From: Phytophthora quininea
Lineage: Eukaryota; Oomycota; Peronosporomycetes; Peronosporales; Peronosporaceae
Assembly (NCBI GenBank): GCA_011947345.1
Contig: JAAVTG010000437.1
Span: 1 to 50,195 of the forward strand
DNA: 50,195 bases
Direction of reading: 5' to 3'
In this document: positions 10,990 through 20,648 of the stretch, piece by piece
Layout: the number at the start of each line of letters is the position of its first letter
Position numbering within the stretch: position 1 is the stretch's first letter
Notes under the pieces: generated by a model
Seen by the model: the letters and a program-made list of their open reading frames with translations, nothing else
What the model was told of the DNA's origin: nothing
Database searches by the model: none
Translations under genes and position numbers: made by a program

Positions 10990-11487
10990 TTAGTAGCTGC
11001 TGGCGTCGAAGTGGTCGGCCGTCATGACCTTGGACCACGCCGACGCGAACACGTGCTTGAACACGCCCTCCTCGGACGCGAACAGCTGCACGGCCTTCTT
11101 CAGCTCGGGCGCCTCCAGCAGAGCCACGTCCTTGCCCTCGGCCTTGTTCTCCTTCTTGGACACGGGCGTCCACGTCTCGTTCAGCAGCACCTGGAAGTAC
11201 TCGTTCGAGAGCGTCAGCGAGTTGCTGCTGTTCGAGCCGCTGTAGCCCAGCGCCTTCTGCTGCGCCACGCTGCGCGGTCGGCCCGCCAGCACCACCGCCT
11301 CGTACAAGGACACGCCCAGGATCTTGATGTTGTCGCGCACGGCGATCAGCGTCGTGTTGTAGTACTCGCGCGGCGCCAGGATCTCCGAGTTGCTGCCGTC
11401 CGCGGCGTCCGTGCGGCCGCTCAGGAATTCGATCGTCACGTTGCCCGCAGCCTCCTCGAGCGCCACCTGGCCCGCCAGCACGATCAG
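10990..11487 (-). pseudogene. katG: Catalase-peroxidase (KatG) C-terminal domain, 3' part of fragment
   Basis: Minus-strand end of a bacterial-type catalase-peroxidase. From IVLAGQVALEEAAG it runs through PREYYNTTLIAVRDNIKILG, VVLAGRPRSVAQQKALGYSG, LSNEYFQVLLNETW and FASAWSKVMTADHFD to TAA at 10990. This is the non-haem C-terminal domain, so the piece alone cannot be an active enzyme. Its upstream part lies at 16865-17241. A Copia element inserted between them duplicated ATCAG. With one ATCAG removed, the frame reads straight through ADLIVLAGQ, so the fragment was still open when Copia arrived. Confidence 0.85.
11483..11487. repeat. Target-site duplication ATCAG, left of the Copia element
   Basis: ATCAG directly before the TGTCAG start of the left LTR. 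The same five bases follow the right LTR at 16860-16864. Confidence 0.95.
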
Positions 11488-11833
11488 TGTCAGACTAGGC
11501 CGATAAGGCAGCCAGGCGACCGCCTGACTGCCGGGCGACCAAAAGACTAAATGAAACGGAAACCCCGTCAAAGTGATATACATTCGGATTATCAAGTACG
11601 AGGGGACCAGATCACAGCTGTGATCTGGATAGGCAACGAGCTCCCTGCCATCCAACCAGTGCGATGACGATAAGAGGCGAGGAGCGAGCCGTCGAGGACG
11701 CAGTCCGAAGACGAGCTCACTTCCTCTTTGCCTCAGACCCCGAGCACGAGTCTAGAGTAGGGCATTAGCATAGAGGATAAAAGGAATAGACTGTATTGAG
11801 TTTCATACACTGTCTTAAGAGTTCATTCCAACA
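11488..11833 (+). repeat. 5' LTR of the Copia element
   Basis: 346 bp, from TGTCAGACTAGG to TTCATTCCAACA, the same as 16514-16859 by eye. No primer-binding site with a clear tRNA match is visible right after it. Confidence 0.95.
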
Positions 11834-11844
11834 TTTCAAGTAAC

Positions 11845-14800
11845 ATGGGTAAAGCTAGCATGGACGAGAGCATCAAGATGCTGAAGTACGAAGGCAATCC
11901 CTACCATTTTGCCTCGTGGAAGGACAAGGTGCTAGTTCACCTTCAAGCCATGACCGACGAACGTTGCGTCGCAGAGCTGCTGGCAGACCGAGACGAGCCG
12001 AAGATCAAGTATCAGGATCTGCTGCTGAGTCAGCCCTCCGTCCCGCCGCTCGAAAAAGGAGCAAGCGACAAGGCGAAGAGGATGCACAAGCTGCATGAGG
12101 CGTTTTTGCAAGAGCAAGCGTCACACATCAAGAAGCTGCTCATGGCAACTCTCCTGCAAATTTCACGGGAGATGAGAAGCGCATGAAGGCGCCTGTCCAC
12201 ATGATTTGGCGAGCGATTGAGCAACGCTACGGCCTCAACACTGCGTCAGGTGTGGTGGGACTGATGCGCAAGTTTGACGAAGTGGCGGTTTCCGACTTCA
12301 AATCGATCCACGACCTCATGTACCGTCTGGAGGTAGCACGTGGACAGGTCAACCGTAACACGCAAGATGCGTTGGGAGTGGACCTAATCTCGACAGAGGA
12401 GATGCTGGTCAAGGTCCTATCGATTCTGCCAGCCCATCTGTGGGGATCCGCGGTGGAGTTCAAGAAGGGCGAGTTCACGCCTGACAAGGTGGGTGATAAA
12501 CTTCGCGCCATCTTTGGGAACAAGAGCAAAGCCCAGATTGGCGCTCTGGACAACCAAGCAGCGGTCAACCACGTGCAAACAGGACACATCCGGCCGAAAA
12601 GACGGTTCTTGGTAAAAGAAAGGCAGCTCAGCCGCCGGTTCAAGACATGCATTACAACCTCGGCTACATGAAGTGCCACTACTGTGCCGGTACGCACAAC
12701 GACATGAACAACGTCGGGCCGCACAAAAAGATCGACTGTCCGAAGCGCGCGGAAGACAGGGCGGCCGGTATGGCTCGTCGCGACATTTGGTCGCGTGGAC
12801 ACCTGATACAGCGCACGACTGCGCACGAGCCGACGCCTGTCATGAAAGGCAAGGCCAGCAACAAGCAGCGGCGCGAGATCCCGCTAGAAGAATGCCTGCA
12901 GGCACCAGTGGGAGCGTGCAAGGCTGTGCAAGAAAAGTCCCCGGCATCGCCTGTCGAAATTGCAACCCCGTCACCAAGCAATGTGGAGTTGCCAAGAACT
13001 CCGGGGTGGGACACGTCTATGAACGACGGAGATGAGCCAATGGACGCAGTCGTCAATGCGGTTGCTACGGCTGACACTGCGAAGCAATCTGATGGTGACG
13101 TCGACATGGAAGAAAAGCCAGCGTCAACCAGCAAGCAAGAGATGACGCTGACGACGAAGCGGTTTGCTGGCATGATGAATAACCTCGAGAAGAAGGTGCG
13201 TAGAATGTTCCCGTGTCTGTTGGGCGTTGAGCCATATCTAACTGGTTGTGACTGGGTTTTAGACTCCGGATGTGGCCACGGTTTAACGAGCGAGGCAGCA
13301 CGATTCGTGCACAAGGTGCCCAACACACAGTACACATTTACGTTTGCACAGGGCTCTAAGCATTCAAATACACACATTGGTACAATCAAACTGTATTTAC
13401 GGGGCCCAAAGGGCATTAGACCGTTTCTGTTCGAAAACATAGCGTTGGTACCACATGCTACCTCGAATATTCTGAGCGAATTCTGGCTCAGAAGAAGTGG
13501 GTACCAAATATTTGGCTCACTAAATGGAGACTTTAAATTCGTATTTTATGAGAACGAGCTAGTCTTTGTTGCAAAGGCAATAAATGGGGCGTACTATATT
13601 CAAAGTAAGACATTGCATGAGAGGCAGATGCTCTGTAATGCGGTAAAAGCCGAACCTGTTCGACTCCTGAACACACCAGGATTGCAAAGGTCAGCCAAAA
13701 CACTGAAAGAATGGCATGTAAAGCTTGGGCACTTAAATAAAGAGGCACTAATATCGATGCTAAGTAGCAACATTGCTGCTGGTCTGCCCACTATGAAGGC
13801 GTCAACGCTGAGAGATATACCGTTCTTCTGCGCAACATGTGCGGAGATGAAAAAGAAAAGAATGTCCTACAGGAATGCAAAGGGCGATAGAGATGAAAGA
13901 CCTATTAGCACCATCCATATGGACACGAACGGACCCATGAGGACTTTAGGGGTCTACGGAAGCTCGGGTACCATAAAGTACTTCCTGAGCATCATTGATG
14001 ACAACACGTCGTGGCGTTGGACATATGTCCTTCGCCATAAAACGGAAGTGTTCGAGAAAGCAGCTGGAGCGAGAAGGAAAGTTCACAATTCGCCGGATTC
14101 GATCAGACGGCGGTACAGAGTTTGTGAATGCCGCGTTTAAATCCTTCTGCAAAGGGAAGGGGATTGTCTTTCAGACATCCAATGTCTACAGTCCCGAAGA
14201 AAACGGAGCAGCAGAGCGGGATCATCAAAGCAAACTTGACCGAGTACGCTGTGCATTGAAAGATGCGGATATGGCCCACAGATGGTGGCCAGAGGCTCTC
14301 ATGTATATGACCTACGTGCAAAATCGCACACCTATGAGGCGCTTGGGAAACAAGACACCATATGAAATGGTGCATGGGAAACTACCAAACGTCGGCAACC
14401 TGCCAATATGGGGATCGATATGCTTTGCTCATGTCCCTGCCGCGTTGCGCAAAGACAAGAAACTATCTGCAAGAGCAGTAAAATGTCGGTTCCTTGGGAT
14501 GTCGGACGATACAAAAGGATACCGCCTGTGGGATGTGTACAACAACAAGCACCTTGTATCTAGGGATGTGCTGTTTGACACTACAAACGTGGACAACATT
14601 ATACAGAAAGCGTTTGGAGACGAAAAGTCTGAGCTCACTTCTCAATCTGCGTCGTGCGAGATACCCGGAGCAGTGGGAGTCCAAACACCCGCAACAGAGA
14701 GTGAGACTACCACAACAGTGGGAGACCAAGCACCTGCAATGGCAACTACCAAAGCAGTGGGAGATTTACATAAGAGAAGACGTGCTGGCTTAGTGGAGAA

Positions 14801-16507
14801 CCATATTCGAGAGCCACGACCACGTCGAGAAACTAAGAAACCGAAGCGGTATCAGGATTATCAGTGCTTTCAAGCGAGTATTGACAAGAACATCGCGCAT
14901 GAGATCCTGCAGAGCCGAGTACCTACACCACGCTCCATCAAGGAAGCGTTGAATGGGCCACATCGTGAGCAATGGAAACATGCCCTTGAACTCGAGTATG
15001 ACTCTCTCTTAGAGAATGGAACATGGAGGCTGGTTCGCCTACCACCAGGTCGAAAGGCACTGCCATGTCATTGGGTGCTAGTGGTAAAATACAACGCCGA
15101 CGGAAGTGTCGAGAGATTTAAAGCCAGACTTGTTGCGCAAGGTAATCACCAAGAATTTGGGGTTGACTGCGACGAGGTATACGCACCTGTGGCTCGGTTT
15201 GAGTCTTTACGACTTGTACTAGCGATCGGAACGATATTAGACTGTCATATCCATCAGATGGATGTCCATACAGCTTTCTTAAATGGTACTATGGAGGGAG
15301 AACAGAAAATTTACATGAGGCAACCTCACGGTTTTGTGAAGCGAGGCCACGAGAATCTGGTCTGTGAACTTCTAAAGAGCATTTATGGACTAAAGCAAGC
15401 CCCACGGATTTGGTATAGAGTCCTTCATACCTTCCTAATGTCAATGGGTTTTGTCCGTTGTCACAAAGAGTTTTGTATCTACGTGCAAAAAGTGGGAGAT
15501 GAATGGCTGATTGTTGTGGTGTATGTTGACGACCTCACAATCATGTCTCGAGACATGAGACTCATCAACGAGCTGAAAGCTGAGCTGTCGAGAAGGTTCA
15601 AAATGAAGGACCTTGGTGATATCCACTACATCCTCAAGATGGAAGTTCACCGAAACAGAAATCAACGCGTGATGATGATCTCACAGCGGAAGTACATCGC
15701 AGAACTACTCACAAAGTATAAACTGGGTAACAGTGCGCCAGTACTAACGCCGCAAATACCTGGTGTCACACTAGAGCCAGAGACCCAAATGAATGCAGAA
15801 CAAATTGCTGCACAACCGTTTGACTACCGAGGAGTCGTTGGATCACTCCAATATTTAGTCCGTGGAACTAGACCGGACATTGCCAACGCGGTTAGAGAGC
15901 TAAGCAAGTTTCTATCATGCTACAACCGCACACACTGGGATGCTGCTAGGCGAGTACTCAAATACTTGAAAGGAACGTCGACGTACGGTCTGTTGCTCGA
16001 CGGGAAAGCGAGTAACGTGACTTACGAAGTGTACACAGACGCGAGCTTCGCGTGTCAACCTAAAGAACGTAAATCCGTAACTGGGTATGTGATCAAAATG
16101 GCCGGAACCAGTGTGTCATGGTGCAGTAGTAAACAAGCAAGCGTGTCACTCTCGACTGCTGAAGCAGAGCTTATCGCACTAAGTGAAGGAGCCAAAGAAA
16201 GTGAGTGGCTGTGGCATCTCCTTGGAGAAATGGGTTTTCCCAAAGGGTACCAGTGCAAGTATGGTGCGATAGCAACGCAGCCATCAGCATTGTGAGAAAC
16301 CCGGGCAACCATAAAGCCAACAAGCATATTGAGATCCGATATCTCTTCACGAGAGATCTGGTAGAGCTTGGCCGCCTCAACATTGAGTATTGTTCGACAA
16401 CCGAGATGACGGCGGACATTCTCACAAAGGCACTACCAACAACACAATTTCTAAAGCTAAGAGAGAAGCTAGGTGTCAGGGATCTAATGTTGTCCCCTAG
16501 TACTTAG
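11845..16507 (+). CDS. Copia Gag-Pol polyprotein, frame broken by four indels
   Basis: Starts at ATG 11845 (MGKASMDESIKMLKYEG), 12 bases after the LTR. Gag ends in a zinc knuckle variant (CHYCAGTHND...HKKIDC, about 12670-12730). The protease has WVLDSGCGHG (about 13255). The GAG-pre-integrase block is WHVKLGHLNKEAL...CATC (about 13715-13840). The integrase core is IHMDTNGPM and SDGGTEFVNAAF. The reverse transcriptase has HQMDVHTAFLNG and VYVDDLTIMS (about 15520). RNase H has YTDASFA and STAEAELIALSEG. The product would be about 1550 aa. Frame changes near 12175, 12610, 14070 and 16255 are single-base. Identical LTRs argue that these are mostly sequence errors, or that a defective copy was moved in trans. 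Confidence 0.9.
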
Positions 16508-16513
16508 TGGGAG

Positions 16514-16859
16514 TGTCAGACTAGGCCGATAAGGCAGCCAGGCGACCGCCTGACTGCCGGGCGACCAAAAGACTAAATGAAACGGAAACCCCGTCAAAGT
16601 GATATACATTCGGATTATCAAGTACGAGGGGACCAGATCACAGCTGTGATCTGGATAGGCAACGAGCTCCCTGCCATCCAACCAGTGCGATGACGATAAG
16701 AGGCGAGGAGCGAGCCGTCGAGGACGCAGTCCGAAGACGAGCTCACTTCCTCTTTGCCTCAGACCCCGAGCACGAGTCTAGAGTAGGGCATTAGCATAGA
16801 GGATAAAAGGAATAGACTGTATTGAGTTTCATACACTGTCTTAAGAGTTCATTCCAACA
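16514..16859 (+). repeat. 3' LTR of the Copia element
   Basis: 346 bp, matching 11488-11833, followed by the ATCAG duplication at 16860-16864. Confidence 0.95.
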
Positions 16860-16864
16860 ATCAG

Positions 16865-17241
16865 GTCGGCCGTCGACAGCGTCGGGTACGACTCCTTGAC
16901 CGGCTCCAGCGACGAGATGATCTTGTCCACGCCCGCGTTCACCGGCCAGTCCTTCTGCGGCGAGAAGCGGGTCTTGGCGCCGCTGCAGCCGCCCGCGTAA
17001 TCCGTGATGCGGAACGTTGACGCGCACTGCCACGCCGCGTGCACGAACAGCGCGCCGTTGTACAGGGTGCCGTCGCTGGCCACGTCGCTCGTCAGGCCCG
17101 CCACCGACGTGTTCAGCAGCGCGCGGATGTCCAAGCGCACGGCGTCGAAGTTCGACAGCTTGCCGGGCGTCGGCGGCAGCGGGTTCTGGAACGGCTGCCC
17201 CGGCGGCACGTCGTTGCCGCGGCCTTTGGTTAGAATGTTGG
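16865..17241 (-). pseudogene. katG: Catalase-peroxidase (KatG) C-terminal domain, 5' part of fragment
   Basis: Upstream half of the katG fragment on the minus strand. It shows GNDVPPGQPFQNPLPPTPGK, FDAVRLDIRALLNTSVAGLT, HAAWQCASTFRITDYAGGC and FSPQKDWPVNAGVDKIISSL, then ends at the Copia insertion in STADLIV. The haem-binding N-terminal domain is absent. Above about 17241 the sequence becomes the antisense of membrane-protein copy B, so the katG gene was cut there before or during the move into copy B. Together the two parts cover about 290 aa of a family near 750 aa. Confidence 0.8.
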
Positions 17242-17244
17242 GCA

Positions 17245-17857
17245 AGGAGACGTGATGGATTAATTCGACGTTTCTCGAATTGGTTTGTATTGGCTCCAAC
17301 TCCTGTGCCTTATTCAGCTGGGATATTGTGGCCTGTTGAGAGTTTGTGCGTCCACTGGACGAGTGATTTCTTTGTATCCCCAGCAACCCTACAAAGCGAT
17401 CACAGCAAGTACTCGAAGAGAGCAAGGCAAAAGTGCGAGCACGGGGAACGAATGGAAGACAAGTGGTTCCTTTGAACACCGAACATTTCACGAAGTGCAG
17501 CAACATTTACATGACTGCAAGGCCAGTATTCCGTCTACTCGGATGGATTTAAATACGTTCTAATTCATCAAGCACCAGATGCAGTGTCTACACGGTCGTA
17601 GTGATGATGTTGAGGTGAATGCAGCCTTTATGAATGCCGTTGTTATGAGTGACCCATTCGTGTTCTTGCGAACGCAGCTTGGACGAGACCGATCTACAGA
17701 GTTGGGATATTATCAGTCTTTGTTGCGTCCTCGCCAGGTGGTATTGCTGCCTTTGGTTGTACTTGGCTTCCGAAACGAATTCTCAAGCGGCCTTAAACTG
17801 CTTCGACGTGCAAATTCATCTGAACTCTCGTGGTCAGAACTGGTGCAAAGTGGATAA
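17245..17857 (+). pseudogene. Membrane protein family copy B, C-terminal piece
   Basis: Resumes copy B with RRFSNWFVLAPTPVPYSAG (from about 17245), CVHWTSDFF, a divergent linker with a frame change, and the family tail MQCLHGRSDDVEVNAAFMNA to LSWSELVQSG, stop at 17855-17857. A TAA near 17562 stands where other copies have CAA or CAG in the QFIQHQ block. It matches the part of the family missing from the 8137-8590 piece, so the pieces at 4194, 8137 and 17245 are one former gene. Confidence 0.8.
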
Positions 17858-18086
17858 GATCGGGGCTTTATTCAGGAGTGTGGCCGAAGTTAAACACCTT
17901 GAATAGGAGAGGTAACACATTTATTCTGACAAACCAACCCCGACAATCAAGATGATCTCTGACTTAATAATTGTTGAAGCAGTCGCGCAATCGAGAAGGA
18001 ACACCCGACTTAAATAACTTTATTGTTGACATCCGTCGGTGTCCATCGGCCAAACTTCGACCGCCTCAATTGGACACCCTTTCAAC

Positions 18087-20586
18087 ATGGCGACCATCCG
18101 AGTTGCTCCTCGCGGGGAACCAAACGCTCAAAACGAAGAAGACCACATCTCGACCCTTCTGATCGAGTGGGTGCTGCGCCACATCAAGAGGAGAAATGCG
18201 TTGACCCCAGGAGTGGCAATTACGCCAGAAGCTTTGATCGAAAAGACTCGCAACCGACAACTTGCTTGGCGAGAACGGGAGCTAGAGAGACATATTCCCT
18301 TTTCTTGGTTCCGATATGTTGTTGGAGTTGCTTCGCTGCTTTTGGTATCGTCGGATGTGCTTCGATCAGGCATTGGAGTGTCTGACATGCGCAAACACTA
18401 CCCGTCGCTGCAGCCGGATGAAGCGCTGGGCTTCGGGACATCGTGGAATTATACCGTTTACGAAGCCGCAAAAGACAACAGTATCCCAGACGCACATGTG
18501 TGGAGCTACAAGTTCGACTCAACATCGATCGTATGGCGTGCTTTTGCAGCATATTTAAACGTTTCCGAGTTTCCCGAATGCTTGTTTTATCACATGCCAT
18601 GCTCAGAGGAGAATTTGGTTGGAGAAATGGCGTTTAACATGATTGACGCGCTTGTGGAGGCAGCGGCAGCTTTGGAGCTTAACATGGTGAACGATGGACC
18701 ATCCGTGTTGACGCTACGAACGGAAAGTGAGTACATCGACCGCTTTCACCAGTTCTTGCTTCCAAAATTGTTTACCAACATGAACTGGCGAACCAATCAA
18801 TTGCTGTACTACGCTCCTCAACTTCTTGCAAAGACTAACGCTCGCACAATGTGTTTCCCTACAAATGGTAGGGAATTATAACCCCTCGTTTCTGTAGCGA
18901 GCTGTGGACCAATTTCGAACACTCGTGCGCTCCCACCGATCCAGTGTGCAAAGCGGTCTCCCAATTATACGCGCACACGATGAGCCGTGTACATGCTGTC
19001 CAAGCACGCTTTCCAAACATGACAATAGATCTAACAATTATGGAGAGTCAGGAGGATCTACAAGTCTGTCGAGGGCATCAGCTCCCTTGGGTTTCGACGA
19101 TCGGATGTGAGTACTGTTATCCGAGTTCGAGAGTGTAAAACATTAAATTCCTGCGAGACTGTGTACGTCCACGACTATCGCTACGAGACTGGTTTCTTGA
19201 CGTCGGATGTTGATCAATGGTATCGAGTGGTAGCAACACTTCGAGTCGTTGGCCAGAGTTACTTCTGGCTTCGTAGCATTGCCCTCACGGTGAGTTGCTA
19301 CTTCGTTTTCGGCAAACACAGCAACGCATCAATGAGAAGACGTCTACGCAAGGCACGGCGGTTGTTCACGAAGATTCCGACCCAGGCTGTGGTGTATGGC
19401 AGTCCGTTTCCGATAGCTTGCTACGTGCTGGCGCATTTGATAGATGCCCCGTTCACTTATGATGTGCTTGAAGGCAATTTCTTCTCACAAGCTGGCGTGC
19501 TGAATATTAAGCTGGAGTCGTTTATTTCGTACGCCGTGGTCCAGATGCGCAACTTGTGGATCTATGCGTTCATTTGGCAATTGATTGCAAGGACGTTGCA
19601 CTGGCAAACGCGCGGTCCGACGTTCAAGAGTGGCATAATTGGTATCCCGGAGTTCTTACTTAGCGTGTTTTCGAGCATCACTTTGTCTGCTCAATATCGC
19701 TCGACATCATTTCGGTCGTCAAAGATCCTGCGCGTGATAGTCTTGCCAAACAATCTCGGTCGCTCTTGGGTGCCAATTAAGTATCAGTACAGCTTTACGC
19801 ATCGAGGGAGTGGCAATCTACTTCTTGGGGAGTGATCATTGATCTCAAGTTTTTCGTTTGTCTCGTGCTCATCGTTAGCGGGATGTGGCTAGCTCGAAAA
19901 ATTCTACTGGAATGCTGGGCTGGTGTTCTTAACGAGACAAGCCAGAGCTACTCGAAATGGTTTATTCTGGCACCAACACCTGTGCCGTATTCTGCCGGGA
20001 CTTTGTGGCCGACAATGAGCATGTGCATGTACTGGACAAGTGACTACTTTTGCATTCGACAGGACCACCAAGGACCGTGGCGAGAATTATACCAACAAAC
20101 GAAGCAGAAAGTGGAGAGCGAGGCGCCAGGAAGGAGGTCGGTGCTTCCCTTCGCTTCGTGCTTAAAAATTAGGCGTGTGGTGGTGGACAACATACAACAA
20201 CATGTCAACAAGTACAATTCTCCCCGAATCAGCGAACAAGTGGAAAGTCTGGGTCTTCTCGATCTTCTCGACCAAGAGTTGACTCGCTGCAATTCATCCA
20301 GCACCAGCTGAAGTGTCTGCATGGTCGAGGGAATGATGTCGAGGCGAATGTGGCATTCATGAACGCTGTGGTGATGAGCGACCCCATCGTGTTCTTACGC
20401 TTGAGACACGGCCAAGACCCGTCGATGCAGTTGGGCTACTACCAGTCGTTGTTACGCCCACATCAAGTGGTGCTACTTCCCGTGGCGGTTGTTGGCGAGC
20501 ACAACGAGTACACTCGAAATCTGAAGCTGCTACGGCGAGTGAACACATCGGATCTGTCATGGTCGGAACTCGTGCAGTGTGGCTGA
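18087..20586 (+). CDS. Multi-pass membrane protein family, copy C (frameshifted)
   Basis: Best-preserved start of the family: ATG 18087, MATIRVAPRGEPN, then a cytosolic-looking N-terminus, ERHIPFSWFRYVVGV and a membrane segment (about 18290-18370). The body follows copy A through VWSYKFDSTSIVWRAF, RTESEYIDRFHQFLLP, MNWRTNQLLYY, VVYGSPFPIACYVLAHL, SYAVVQMRNLW, GIPEFLLSVFSSITL and IIDLKFFVCLVLIV. The tail is FIQHQLKCLHGRGND to LSWSELVQCG, stop at 20584-20586. Single-base frame changes lie near 18868, 19075, 19830 (G run, same site as in copy A) and 20260. Full length would be about 830 aa. No known catalytic motif was seen. Function unknown. Confidence 0.75.
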
Positions 20587-20648
20587 AGTGAGAAAGAATG
20601 TATCGACGCAAATCCGTTCATTATGTGTTGGATGCTTGTCCAGCTTAT

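Larger units (their letters stand above)
11488..16859 (+). mobile_element. Full-length Copia (Ty1/copia) LTR retrotransposon
   Basis: A 5372-bp element in the plus orientation with two 346-bp LTRs that I read as identical, each TG...CA, and a 5-bp ATCAG duplication. The gene order protease, integrase, reverse transcriptase, RNase H is the Copia order. A purine-rich tract (TTAGTGGGAG) lies directly before the right LTR. It is inserted in the katG fragment. Identical LTRs mean a very recent insertion. Confidence 0.95.

Noticed and set aside
10870..11550. 226-codon plus-strand frame rich in Arg, His and Leu
   Set aside because: Antisense of the katG fragment; no family resemblance.
12227..13440. 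Long minus-strand frames across the Copia gag region
   Set aside because: Shadows of Gag-Pol; no motifs of their own.
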